Below, in pieces: positions 8,221 through 16,399 of a stretch of 64,000 bases of DNA. Made by a program: the position numbers and the translations under genes. The notes beneath the pieces were generated by a model. It did no database searches and had not been told where the DNA came from. It worked only from the letters and a program-made list of their open reading frames with translations. The DNA comes from an uncultured Opitutales bacterium. GTDB lineage: Bacteria > Verrucomicrobiota > Verrucomicrobiia > Opitutales > Intestinicryptomonadaceae. Numbering within the stretch: position 1 is the stretch's first letter; each line of letters opens with the position of its first letter. Location: the NCBI GenBank assembly GCA_900547395.1, contig URGP01000009.1:1-64000 (forward strand), given 5' to 3'.

Positions 8221-9349
8221 AAAAATCGCTTCAATTATCTTTGCCTGTTTCGCGCTCGCGCTTGCGGCGGCATTCGGGCTTTTCCCGTTTTTGGAGCATA
8301 AAATAAACTGGGATTATGTGGCGGCAAAATTCGCGACAAAAGCAGCAGATGCGGGATGTATAGATTTGGCTGAAAAAATTTCAAGCGAAGTCAAATTTAA
8401 GCCTTTTTTAAACAAGGCAAACGCGCATATCGCGCTTTATAAATTACAAAACGAAGGGGAAAAATCCGCAGCCGACTTCATAAAAACCTGCGGCAAGAAT
8501 TTCGACTTTGAAGAATACAATGCAAGAAGACTGATTTTCGATATTTCAAATGAGCCTGATTTTGCCGCGGGTCTTTTGAAAATAAAATATGAAAGCCAAA
8601 TAAATTCTTTAAAAAACCCGTTTTTAAAAGCAGTCGTGCTTTATAATATGTCGTTAAAGTCAAAGCCAAAAGATGCTTCAACATACGCAAACGATGCCTT
8701 CAAGATTCTAAAAGAACTGCCAAAATCGGAAGACTTGACCTTGGCGTGCATTGAAATTTCAAAACTCGCCCTCGACGCAAAGCGTCCCAAAGATTTTTTC
8801 GAATCATTAAAGCACTGCCAAAGAAACCCTCATTACTATACCGCGCTTTTTAAATTTTTAAGAGATAAAAAATTTAGAGAATACAGTTGGAAAAATAACC
8901 GTTATGACTGGTCGTTTTATTCTCTTGAAACAAGAATGGAAATGTTTTCAAAAAAAACGAAACCTCCGCTTGATATCGGAAAAAAATTCAGATACGCGTT
9001 ATACAATTCAGATTTTAACGGCTTAACACAAAACTATGTGCTTTTCAACCTGCCCCTTGTAGCTGACATAGCTTTTATATGCGAAAAAGAAGATTTAGTT
9101 AATGCCTATAAAAACATCTGCATTTCGCCCGAAACACTGAAACTTATGCAAGGCTCAAAGCTCGGCTACTTAAAAAATGCCGCCATATTTTTCACGGATA
9201 CAAATGACATTGACCTTGCGCTAAAACTTGCAGGATTGGCAGACAACAAACACCAAAAACTGCGCATTTTAAATTCAATCTCAGTTCAAATGCCCCCCGA
9301 AAGCGAATTTGTCGAAAAGTTTTTCCGCGCGCTAATTTCGGAAAAATAA
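8210..9349 (+). CDS. membrane-anchored alpha-helical hypothetical protein
   Basis: A 379-residue protein with one N-terminal hydrophobic helix (about 7-29), probably an uncleaved anchor with the rest in the periplasm. The remainder is predicted helical with degenerate repeats of about 35 residues (alanine- and lysine-rich pairs such as DFAAGLLKIKYESQ), resembling TPR or Sel1 solenoids without a clear consensus. The start overlaps the ligase-like gene by 11 bases. Helical-repeat proteins often accompany Wzy_C-type ligases, so a scaffold or regulatory role at the assembly site is a reasonable guess. No enzymatic motif was seen. Confidence 0.7.
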   Translation: MKPKKIASIIFACFALALAAAFGLFPFLEHKINWDYVAAKFATKAADAGCIDLAEKISSEVKFKPFLNKANAHIALYKLQNEGEKSAADFIKTCGKNFDFEEYNARRLIFDISNEPDFAAGLLKIKYESQINSLKNPFLKAVVLYNMSLKSKPKDASTYANDAFKILKELPKSEDLTLACIEISKLALDAKRPKDFFESLKHCQRNPHYYTALFKFLRDKKFREYSWKNNRYDWSFYSLETRMEMFSKKTKPPLDIGKKFRYALYNSDFNGLTQNYVLFNLPLVADIAFICEKEDLVNAYKNICISPETLKLMQGSKLGYLKNAAIFFTDTNDIDLALKLAGLADNKHQKLRILNSISVQMPPESEFVEKFFRALISEK

Positions 9350-9352
9350 AAA

Positions 9353-10459
9353 CTACCACACCTTGTCCAGCATATCGGCGTATTCGCCGTCACCAAGCAG
9401 ATAGTGGGATTTGTCGAGATTTTTCAAATTATCACGCCATCTTTCCAAGTCCTGCGCCGTGATTTTTTTCAGTTTTTCAATGGATTTTTCAGGAGAGTAA
9501 ATATCGATGCTAATCCCGATATCATGCCGCAAGACAAAATCTTCGTGCGCAGTTCCCTTCTGGACTACAACGGGAACGCCCATCATCAAAGCTTCGTAAA
9601 AACGGTTAGTCATCTGCCACTCGAAATTTGTTTCGGGCGCAAACGAATGTATCATCCAAGAAATGTCGATTTGGGAAAACATTGACGGAATGTCATCGGG
9701 GTTTTTGTATTTACCGCCATACAATAAATTCGGGACGCCTGATACAAGTTCCGCCTCCTTGCCCTCTCTTCCAATAAGCCCCCTTACAAGAGTTTTTATC
9801 CCCGACTTTGCCGCCTGCTTTATAAAAGAAAAAGCGTCCATATAAATGAGCACGCCGAAGTACCCGAATACAAAATCTCCGCTTGGTACAGGCTTCGGAA
9901 TGTAATTTTTCAAAATGAAATCAGCATAGCCGCGGTGTATTTTGTTTTCGATTACCGCGTATTTTTTTACGTCAAGCCCAAGCATTTTGCCAAAGTATTC
10001 CGTGCGGAAAAGCGGACTTGTGAAAACAACCATATCGGAATTTTTCGCAATCGTTTTTTCGATGAAACGCACAATTTTAGGGAAAATTCCCCTTTTTCTT
10101 GTAGCGACAGGGTGCACATCGCTATAGCCGTAAATAAATTTCTTTCCGCGCAAAGATTTAGCCGCCAAAAAAGAGATAAACGCAGTGTCAACGCTCCAAG
10201 AAAAAACCGCATCGCAATTTTTCATCATATTTCGGATTTTGAAAAACATCTTGGGATAAAGCGCAAGACGCGAAAAATACGAAGCTGAAACCGCGCTCCC
10301 CAACACCGTCCTGTTTTCAGAAACGGGCAATTCCTTTCGCGAAACGCCCGCAACAAGAACTTCGGCAACATTTCTGCCGCTTTTCAGCCCCTTCTCGATT
10401 TTATCCGTAAGATGGTCTGAAATAGACGGGGAAACAAGCAATATTCTACGAAAACCCAT
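9353..10459 (-). CDS. glycosyltransferase, GT-B fold (GT4-like)
   Basis: A 368-residue cytoplasmic enzyme with two Rossmann-like halves. The N-terminal half starts RRILLVSPSIS. The C-terminal half carries the nucleotide-sugar binding stretch around NRFYEALMMGVPVVVQKG, corresponding to the GT4 EX7E-type region. It should add one sugar to the growing repeat unit on undecaprenyl phosphate; donor and acceptor are unknown. The ATG at 10459 is chosen over an upstream TTG (10504) because the protein then begins directly with the first beta strand. It converges with the preceding gene with only three bases between stops, and is divergent from the licD-like gene. Confidence 0.8.
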   Translation of the reverse strand: MGFRRILLVSPSISDHLTDKIEKGLKSGRNVAEVLVAGVSRKELPVSENRTVLGSAVSASYFSRLALYPKMFFKIRNMMKNCDAVFSWSVDTAFISFLAAKSLRGKKFIYGYSDVHPVATRKRGIFPKIVRFIEKTIAKNSDMVVFTSPLFRTEYFGKMLGLDVKKYAVIENKIHRGYADFILKNYIPKPVPSGDFVFGYFGVLIYMDAFSFIKQAAKSGIKTLVRGLIGREGKEAELVSGVPNLLYGGKYKNPDDIPSMFSQIDISWMIHSFAPETNFEWQMTNRFYEALMMGVPVVVQKGTAHEDFVLRHDIGISIDIYSPEKSIEKLKKITAQDLERWRDNLKNLDKSHYLLGDGEYADMLDKVW

Positions 10460-10468
10460 ATTAAAAAT

Positions 10469-10497
10469 TTGACATAAAAATACTCCATGTGTTAAAA
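10469..10497 (+). promoter_or_regulatory. possible promoter for licD-like gene
   Basis: TTGACA at 10469-10474 is followed after 17 bp by a weak -10, TTAAAA (10492-10497). It lies in the divergent spacer upstream of the licD-like gene, whose start also has a GGAG Shine-Dalgarno at about 10524. Only the -35 is strong. Confidence 0.35.
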
Positions 10498-10536
10498 AAA
10501 ACAATCAAAAATGCATTTATTATGGAGAATTAAAAT

Positions 10537-11364
10537 ATGCTCATTAAAAAAGAATTAAATGACAATCTCAAAGCTAAATTTAATCCTGATGGATCCAATT
10601 TGAGAAAATACCAACTATTTCTTTTGGATATATTGATAAAATTTGATGAAATATGCAAACAAAACAGCATAGAATATTGGCTTTCCAGCGGAACGCTTTT
10701 GGGTGCCGTCAGACATGGCGAATTTATTCCATGGGATGATGATATAGATGTCGAACTGCTTGACGAGGACTATGAAAAATTAAAAATAATTTTTCAAGAA
10801 AATCATTTCGACGATTTCGTATTCCAAACACACGATACAGACCCCGGATACATAGCTCCATACGGGAAATTCAAAACGTTAAAACTAAACATAACAGAGC
10901 ATGCGAACGCGGACGTTAATTACAAATACAAGGGGGCGTATTTGGATGTTTTCAAAATGGGAAGAAGAAGCCTGATTTGTTCAAAGCTTTCCACAAAAAT
11001 AATAAACAATTTATATGATTTATCACATACAATAGTGGAAGAATCCCAGAAGAAGGAACATCTTAAAAAAATAGATCGCCGTTATAACTTCATATATAAA
11101 AAAGTATTTCCTATATTTAAGTTTATAGACAAGATTTTCACCTCAAAAGACACCCTGAGACATGATTATGGTTCAAGATTTTATCATTTAAGAAGAAAAT
11201 CAGATATTTTTCCGCTTAAAGAAATATCATTTGAAGGCAAAATGTTCCCTTGCCCAAACAACTGCGATGCTTATTTAAGAAAAATATACAAAAACTACGA
11301 AGAAATACCGCAAATAAACGATATAAAAATCCACTTGAGCGTTCCCGACATGCAAAATCTATAA
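10537..11364 (+). CDS. LicD family phosphotransferase-like protein
   Basis: LicD proteins are nucleotidyltransferase-fold enzymes that attach phosphocholine or similar phospho-substituents to surface glycans. This 275-residue protein shows the full family signature: IEYWLSSGTLLGAVRHGEF (about 46-64) and the metal-binding WDDDIDVEL (about 67-75). The C-terminal tail YLRKIYKNYEEIP is also typical, so the gene looks complete. ATG 10537 has a good Shine-Dalgarno (GGAG), unlike most neighbours, and the gene is noticeably richer in A/T. Together with the Wzy gene after it, this suggests a separately acquired island. No choline-uptake or cytidylyltransferase gene is in the window, so the phospho-group is unknown. 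Confidence 0.88.
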   Translation: MLIKKELNDNLKAKFNPDGSNLRKYQLFLLDILIKFDEICKQNSIEYWLSSGTLLGAVRHGEFIPWDDDIDVELLDEDYEKLKIIFQENHFDDFVFQTHDTDPGYIAPYGKFKTLKLNITEHANADVNYKYKGAYLDVFKMGRRSLICSKLSTKIINNLYDLSHTIVEESQKKEHLKKIDRRYNFIYKKVFPIFKFIDKIFTSKDTLRHDYGSRFYHLRRKSDIFPLKEISFEGKMFPCPNNCDAYLRKIYKNYEEIPQINDIKIHLSVPDMQNL

Positions 11365-11373
11365 TATAAGAAT

Positions 11374-11673
11374 AGATTTGTGCGTTGCGAAGTTTTGACC
11401 GTTCCTGAAAATACCGGCATTCCCGCAAATGCAAACCGAAGAATTGCCGCGGCAGAAGGAGTATGGAGTAAGGGGATAGCGGCTGACGACATCCTTGCCC
11501 ATGACTGTGTTGAAAATTTCATAAACTACACAAAAGAAAATCCCGACGCAAAAATCATATTCGCTAAAATGCAACGTTTTAAGGAAGTTTTTAAAGAGGA
11601 AAATTTCCGCGAAATAACCGACGCAAACGCAAAATGCTTTTGCGAAACTTACAAAACAGCGGAAGAACAATAC
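11374..11673 (+). pseudogene. internal fragment of a GT2 glycosyltransferase gene
   Basis: These 300 bases align without gaps to 22781-23080, the middle of the intact GT2 gene. About 24 bases differ, and about half of those fall in one short block (near 11437-11460). Outside that block every difference I see is synonymous. The fragment lacks the 5' part (nucleotide-binding start) and the 3' part of the enzyme, so it cannot be functional; an open frame continues to 11787 but the sequence after 11673 has no counterpart. It begins 10 bases after the licD-like stop. It is best explained as a remnant of a related allele left by recombination. Confidence 0.88.
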
Positions 11674-11869
11674 TCAAAAAAAATAATAATCTTGATAAAA
11701 AATCATTATTTAACTTTAGCCGAGAAACATTGCAAAACAATATTTTCAAGATTCATAAATTTTTATTTTGAAACTTACAATCCATAAAAAATACTTCATC
11801 AATATTGACAGAGGTAAAGCAAGCATAATATATTTGTTTTGTTTTTAATTAAATTGCGAATGTAAGCTT
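11674..11869. other. AT-rich spacer between glycosyltransferase remnant and wzy
   Basis: No gene with recognisable protein similarity is seen. The frame of the GT2 fragment runs on to a stop at 11787 through unrelated A/T-rich sequence. The only likely signal is the promoter listed at 11805-11831. Confidence 0.5.
11805..11831 (+). promoter_or_regulatory. probable promoter for wzy
   Basis: TTGACA at 11805-11810 is followed by CATAAT (11824-11829, 13-bp gap) or the overlapping TAATAT (11826-11831, 15-bp gap). It lies 39-65 bp upstream of the ATG at 11870. The -35 is perfect; the spacing is short. Confidence 0.45.
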
Positions 11870-13105
11870 ATGAATACCATTTTAGACGAACAAATTCAAT
11901 ACAAGCTCCCCAAATATGAGATTATACTTGTTTGGATTGGAATATTCTTGAATTTCTTTTTCTATGGGATGCTCAACATAAGCTACTATTTTGCTCTCCC
12001 AAATTCAATGATATCGGGGGGAATACGCGTAACGGTATTATGCATAGGGCTTCTTTTGATTTTTATCGACATTTTGCGAAGAGACATGCCCCCAATCACA
12101 ATTTCAATTTTAGCTCTCCTTATATTTGCAGCTTACTATTTGGCTGTTTTTTGGATATGCTTTCCAAATGAATTCCATTTTCAAATCAAAATAAAAATGT
12201 TTTATGACATATTCATCGCAAATATGTCTACTCTGGTTATTTTCATTTGCGGCAGAGAGCGGTTTAAGTACATAATTTCAAAACCAATGCTTTTGTTTTT
12301 GCCGGCATTTTTGGATGTTTTAATTATTCTGCTGGTTCACCGCGACGCCATTGCAACAATGTCCTTTCAAAGCACATATGTAGAAACGGGGATTGCGAGA
12401 ACTTCAGTTAAATACCCAATGCAATACTTGATTGCGGTTGCCCCATTTCTAATGTTTTTTTCAAAAAACATAATTTTTAAATTTATTTTGGGACCATTGG
12501 GATGTATTCTTGCGCTTTTAAACCTTTTTATGGGAGACTCGCGCTCGACGTTCTTTGCATTCATACCGATTTTGATGTTTTACGCCATTACAAGCTTGCG
12601 TTCCCCGCTTTCTTTTTCCTATGCGGCAACTACTTACGGTCTGTCCGCAATGTTTATTGCTCCATATCTCGTAATGTCAACGGCATGGATAAGATTTATG
12701 AACGTCTTGGACTTCAAGGAAAGAATCAATGAAGGCTCCGTGGAATTTGGCAGATACGACCTTTGGATAGAAGGCATGGAACAATTCTACAATTCGCCTA
12801 TTTTCGGAGGATATTACTCCTTGAAATCCTACGGTTTGGGATATTGCCACTTTACGCCGATTGCAATCTTATACTCCATGGGTATCATAGGCGGAATCTT
12901 GGCAGTCACAATTTTTACGGGAGCAATAAGGGGGCTTTTATATATTTTCAGGAAGTACAGATACCCCGCCTACTGGATTTTATGCCTTTTCATTGCCGAT
13001 TTAACCTTCATGTTTTTCGACGGAAACACAAAAGACATATTTTGCAGTTCTATCGGGCTTATGCTTTCGGCAAATGCAATTCGAGTGCAGGATAACCGCA
13101 TTTAA
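11870..13105 (+). CDS. wzy: O-antigen polymerase-like membrane protein (Wzy)
   Basis: A 411-residue inner-membrane protein with about eleven to twelve hydrophobic helices. A large loop lies near residues 270-320 (RINEGSVEFGRYDLWIEGM, then a YNSPIFGGYYSLKSYG segment), the layout of Wzy polymerases. Wzy joins undecaprenyl-linked repeat units block by block in the periplasm. The family is too divergent for residue-level proof, so the call rests on topology, length and the adjacent Wzx and glycosyltransferases. It has its own likely promoter, is A/T-rich like licD, and converges with the next gene with one base between stops. Confidence 0.75.
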   Translation: MNTILDEQIQYKLPKYEIILVWIGIFLNFFFYGMLNISYYFALPNSMISGGIRVTVLCIGLLLIFIDILRRDMPPITISILALLIFAAYYLAVFWICFPNEFHFQIKIKMFYDIFIANMSTLVIFICGRERFKYIISKPMLLFLPAFLDVLIILLVHRDAIATMSFQSTYVETGIARTSVKYPMQYLIAVAPFLMFFSKNIIFKFILGPLGCILALLNLFMGDSRSTFFAFIPILMFYAITSLRSPLSFSYAATTYGLSAMFIAPYLVMSTAWIRFMNVLDFKERINEGSVEFGRYDLWIEGMEQFYNSPIFGGYYSLKSYGLGYCHFTPIAILYSMGIIGGILAVTIFTGAIRGLLYIFRKYRYPAYWILCLFIADLTFMFFDGNTKDIFCSSIGLMLSANAIRVQDNRI

Positions 13106-13106
13106 A

Positions 13107-14222
13107 CTATTGAATGCGGTCGAAAACCGCGTTCCATTTTTCGCTCCAGTTTGATAGCCCGAAAGACTGCGTTGCGCTAAGCCATGCGTTTGTTGCAATC
13201 CTGTCAAAATCGGGCTTTTTCATGAGAATGGCTTTTTTTAAGGCATCGAAAACAGCCTCTTCTTTCGGATAACACAAAAAACCGTTGTAGGAATCCAAAA
13301 TAATGTTCGTCATTCCTCCGACATGGGTTGCTATCGGGAAACACCCCGCGCTCATCGCCTCCAGAAGGCTTAGCGAAGTACCCTCAGATGTGATTGTCGG
13401 CACGCATGCTATGTCAAAATTCTTGTGAAACTCAACACTTTCGAGGGAATTGTATTTCGTGATGCAAACTCTCGGCTCGTTTTTGAACTCCCCTTCAAGC
13501 ATAGACTTCAACGGACCGTCCCCTGCAAAGGTAAATTCAAGATTGTCAAATTCAGAAAGCAAACGTTTTGCGATATTCTTGAAAATCACCGTTCCGCGGT
13601 ATTCCACAAATCTGCGCGCGAACAAAATCCTTAATTTGCCGCCCCTGCCCTCAAGCTTTGATTTCAATTCGCTTTCGCTTATCGCGCCGTAAGAGTAATT
13701 TGGGATAATCCAAACATTTGAATCTTTGTCAAAAGAAGAGAGTGTGCGGAACCAGTTGAAAAAATTATAGTCAACACATACGACGTTTTTAACAAACCGG
13801 GCGCGCATTACGTTTTTTATACACCGTAAAAATTTTATGAATACGTCTTTATGCCATGCAAGCCCCGTCGAATTTAACGGATAGTCAAAAGCTATGCCGT
13901 GCTGGATTACAACCACGTTTTTCGCCCTGCTTTTGATGTCCATCTGGTCGGTTGCGATAACTACGACAGAGTCTTCCCCCGCCTTTGAACACGCATAGTC
14001 AAAAAGCTTTTGGTTTGACGAAACATTTACGCTTTCAACCTTAAATTCGCCGAAATCCTTTTTGCCCTCAAAATCCCCCCTTTGGAAAACTTCTACGGAA
14101 AGCCCGCGCAAAAATCCGATATGCGCAAGGGTGCGCATGTAATGCTCTACGCCACCGATGTTGAATTTCTGCCCGTTAAAGTCGTAAAGGGGCGTTGTGA
14201 TTATCGCCAATTTTTTCAGCAT
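13107..14222 (-). CDS. glycosyltransferase family 4
   Basis: A 371-residue GT-B enzyme. The N-terminal domain begins KKLAIITTPLYD, followed by a glycine-rich NIGGVEHYMRTL loop that is typical of GT4. The C-terminal donor-binding domain has TFAGDGPLKSML (near 225) and the EX7E motif in SEGTSLSLLEAMSAGCFPIAT. It transfers a sugar from a nucleotide donor to the lipid-linked intermediate; specificity is unknown. ATG 14222 overlaps the wecB stop by seven bases (ATGCTGA) and gives a natural N-terminus; the longer frame from 14261 would run 13 residues further back into wecB. It is co-transcribed with wecB. Confidence 0.9.
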   Translation of the reverse strand: MLKKLAIITTPLYDFNGQKFNIGGVEHYMRTLAHIGFLRGLSVEVFQRGDFEGKKDFGEFKVESVNVSSNQKLFDYACSKAGEDSVVVIATDQMDIKSRAKNVVVIQHGIAFDYPLNSTGLAWHKDVFIKFLRCIKNVMRARFVKNVVCVDYNFFNWFRTLSSFDKDSNVWIIPNYSYGAISESELKSKLEGRGGKLRILFARRFVEYRGTVIFKNIAKRLLSEFDNLEFTFAGDGPLKSMLEGEFKNEPRVCITKYNSLESVEFHKNFDIACVPTITSEGTSLSLLEAMSAGCFPIATHVGGMTNIILDSYNGFLCYPKEEAVFDALKKAILMKKPDFDRIATNAWLSATQSFGLSNWSEKWNAVFDRIQ

Positions 14223-15376
14223 ACAAATGCTTTTTCCAAAATTTCCTTGATTTTTAAGCAAGCAGTGCCGTCGCCATACGGATTTTTCAGCATTGCCCTG
14301 CGCCTGTATTCCGCCCCATCGTCCAAAAGCCTCGAAGCAGACGACATGATTTTTGCGACATCAGTTCCGACAAGTTCGCATGTACCCGCCTCTACGCCCT
14401 CCGGACGCTCGGTTGTATCGCGCATTACAAGCACGGGCTTTGAAAGCGACGGAGCTTCTTCCTGCACCCCGCCGCTGTCGCTCAAAACGAAGAATGACTT
14501 GTCCATAAACCAAATAAAGTCCTCGTAAGAAAGCGGCTTTATGAGAGCAATTCTTTCATGCCCCGCCAGAAGCCTGTTGACGGGTTCTTGGACATTCGGA
14601 TTTAAATGTACGGGATAAACGATGCCGACATCTTCATACTTGTCCGCAATCCCCTTTATCGCGGCGCAAATATTTTCAAAACCGCCGCCAAAATTTTCAC
14701 GGCGATGCCCCGTCACCAAAATCCAGCGTTTCTTTCCGCTTAAAAACTCCCGCGCAAAATCTTCTGAAATTCCGCATTTTTCAGCCATTTCAAACGCCGA
14801 AATGTTGTCTTTTGCAAGCCTTTCGCGCATCCACAAAAGAGAGTCGATTACAGTATTACCCGTAATAAAGCAGGAAGCGGGATTGACGCCTTCTCTTATC
14901 AAATTGTCGTAGCTACATTTTGTGGGGGCAAAACACCACTTTGAAATCGGGTCGGTGAGGCGACGGTTCATTTCCTCGGGGAAAGGAGCGTCGAAATTGT
15001 AAGTGCGAAGCCCCGCTTCAATATGCCCGATAGGTATCCTTTCATAAAATGCCGCGATGGACGTTGCAAGAACCGTCGTGGTATCTCCCTGAACCAAAAC
15101 GGCGTCGGGCTTTGATTTTGAGAAATAATCTTTCCAAGCCGAAAGGAGACGCGCTGTCAAATCAGTCAAAGTCTGCCCCGCCTGCATGATGTCCATATCG
15201 AAATCTGGAACGATTGAAAATATCCGCAACGCCTGGTCAAGCATCTGGCGGTGCTGTGCGGTTGAGATGAATACAGGCTCCAAAATGTCGGAAGTCTTTA
15301 AAACATGGTAAACTTGCGCCATCTTGATGACTTCGGGTCTCGTGCCCGCAACTATTGCGATTTTCTTCTTAGTCAT
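14216..15376 (-). CDS. wecB: UDP-N-acetylglucosamine 2-epimerase (non-hydrolysing)
   Basis: Interconverts UDP-GlcNAc and UDP-ManNAc in the cytoplasm. The 386-residue protein has the family's opening IAIVAGTRPEVIKM (about 5-18), QHRQMLDQ, the catalytic region GDTTTVLA with HIEAGLRTY (near 130-140), the FPEEMNRRLTD block, and VTGHRRENFGGG followed by SDSGGVQEEAP near 290. Length is typical. It is first in a two-gene operon with the GT4 gene. No wecC dehydrogenase is in the window, so UDP-ManNAc either is used directly or feeds genes elsewhere. Confidence 0.93.
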   Translation of the reverse strand: MTKKKIAIVAGTRPEVIKMAQVYHVLKTSDILEPVFISTAQHRQMLDQALRIFSIVPDFDMDIMQAGQTLTDLTARLLSAWKDYFSKSKPDAVLVQGDTTTVLATSIAAFYERIPIGHIEAGLRTYNFDAPFPEEMNRRLTDPISKWCFAPTKCSYDNLIREGVNPASCFITGNTVIDSLLWMRERLAKDNISAFEMAEKCGISEDFAREFLSGKKRWILVTGHRRENFGGGFENICAAIKGIADKYEDVGIVYPVHLNPNVQEPVNRLLAGHERIALIKPLSYEDFIWFMDKSFFVLSDSGGVQEEAPSLSKPVLVMRDTTERPEGVEAGTCELVGTDVAKIMSSASRLLDDGAEYRRRAMLKNPYGDGTACLKIKEILEKAFVC

Positions 15377-15455
15377 TCTTTATATAATGTATATCTTTTA
15401 AATTCCTATATATTAAATTATTTGTAAAGTTTAAAATTCGGGCTTAAAACATAGC

Positions 15456-15482
15456 TTGACAGATATAGACTTATAGTATGAT
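15456..15482 (+). promoter_or_regulatory. probable promoter of the rmlA operon
   Basis: TTGACA (15456-15461), a 15-bp spacer, then TATGAT (15477-15482). A transcript would begin near 15489, so the possible ATG at 15478 would lie inside the promoter; this supports the ATG at 15508 as the rmlA start. An A/G-rich stretch (AAGAAG) just before 15508 can serve as the ribosome site. Confidence 0.55.
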
Positions 15483-15507
15483 ATTAAACGAGACTAAAAA
15501 GAAGATT

Positions 15508-16395
15508 ATGAAAGGCATAATTTTAGCAGGGGGCTCGGGTACGCGCTTGTATCCGATAACAAAAGGTGTATCCAAACAGCTTCTGCCTGTTTTTGACAAG
15601 CCTATGATTTATTACCCGCTTTCCGTGCTTATGCTTGCGGGAATAAAGGAGATTTTAATAATATCCACGCCCGACGACCTGCCCGCTTTTAAACGCATGT
15701 TGGGAGACGGCGGCGATTACGGCGTGAAATTTGATTATGCCGAACAACCATCGCCGGACGGTCTCGCCCAGGCATTCATAATTGGAGAAGAATTTATCGG
15801 AAAAGACTCCGTTTCCCTCATTTTGGGAGACAATATTTTCTACGGGCAGGGGCTGAAAAAACTGCTCTCTTCATCGGTTGCCGCAGTTGAAAACAACGGA
15901 AACGCCTGCGTCTTCGCCTATCCCGTTCCCGATCCCGAACGCTACGGGGTTGTCGAGCTTGACAAAGACTTAAAGCCAATATCGCTTGCTGAAAAGCCGC
16001 AAAATCCGCGTTCAAACCTCGCAGTAACAGGGCTTTACTTTTACCCGAACGAAGTTGTTGAAATCGCAAAAAGCATAAAGCCGTCGGCGCGCGGGGAGCT
16101 TGAAATAACGACGGTAAACCAAGAATTTTTCGACCGCTCTAAACTCACCGTGAAAATTATGGGCAGAGGCTACGCATGGCTTGACACCGGCACGCACGAA
16201 TCCCTGCTCGATGCAAGCGAATTTGTGGGCGTTCTGCAAAAAAGGCAGGGGCTTAAAATATCATGCCTTGAAGAAATCGCATGGCGGCAGGGTTGGATTT
16301 CAACGGAACAGCTTTTGCGCCATGCCGAAGTTATGAAGAAAAACGAATACGGCAAATACTTGAAGGCGCTGGCGGAAGGCAAATTCACAATTTAA
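15508..16395 (+). CDS. rmlA: glucose-1-phosphate thymidylyltransferase
   Basis: Makes dTDP-glucose from glucose-1-phosphate and dTTP, the first step to dTDP-6-deoxysugars. The protein has 295 residues and starts [16 protein letters not shown], the universal RmlA opening. It also has the substrate loop [23 protein letters not shown] near residue 109, and [11 protein letters not shown] near 195. ATG 15508 is preferred over ATG 15478, which overlaps the putative -10 box and adds ten non-conserved residues. It heads a ten-gene operon; rmlB follows after four bases. Feedback by dTDP-rhamnose is known for the family, but no rmlC or rmlD is present here. Confidence 0.96.
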   Translation: MKGIILAGGSGTRLYPITKGVSKQLLPVFDKPMIYYPLSVLMLAGIKEILIISTPDDLPAFKRMLGDGGDYGVKFDYAEQPSPDGLAQAFIIGEEFIGKDSVSLILGDNIFYGQGLKKLLSSSVAAVENNGNACVFAYPVPDPERYGVVELDKDLKPISLAEKPQNPRSNLAVTGLYFYPNEVVEIAKSIKPSARGELEITTVNQEFFDRSKLTVKIMGRGYAWLDTGTHESLLDASEFVGVLQKRQGLKISCLEEIAWRQGWISTEQLLRHAEVMKKNEYGKYLKALAEGKFTI

Positions 16396-16399
16396 GGCT

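Noticed and set aside
11380..11787. 135-codon gene between licD and wzy
   Set aside because: Its first 98 codons are an internal piece of a GT2 gene and the rest is unrelated A/T-rich sequence, so it is recorded as a pseudogene fragment.
15478..15507. Earlier ATG for rmlA
   Set aside because: It overlaps the predicted -10 box and adds ten residues not found before the conserved [13 protein letters not shown] opening.
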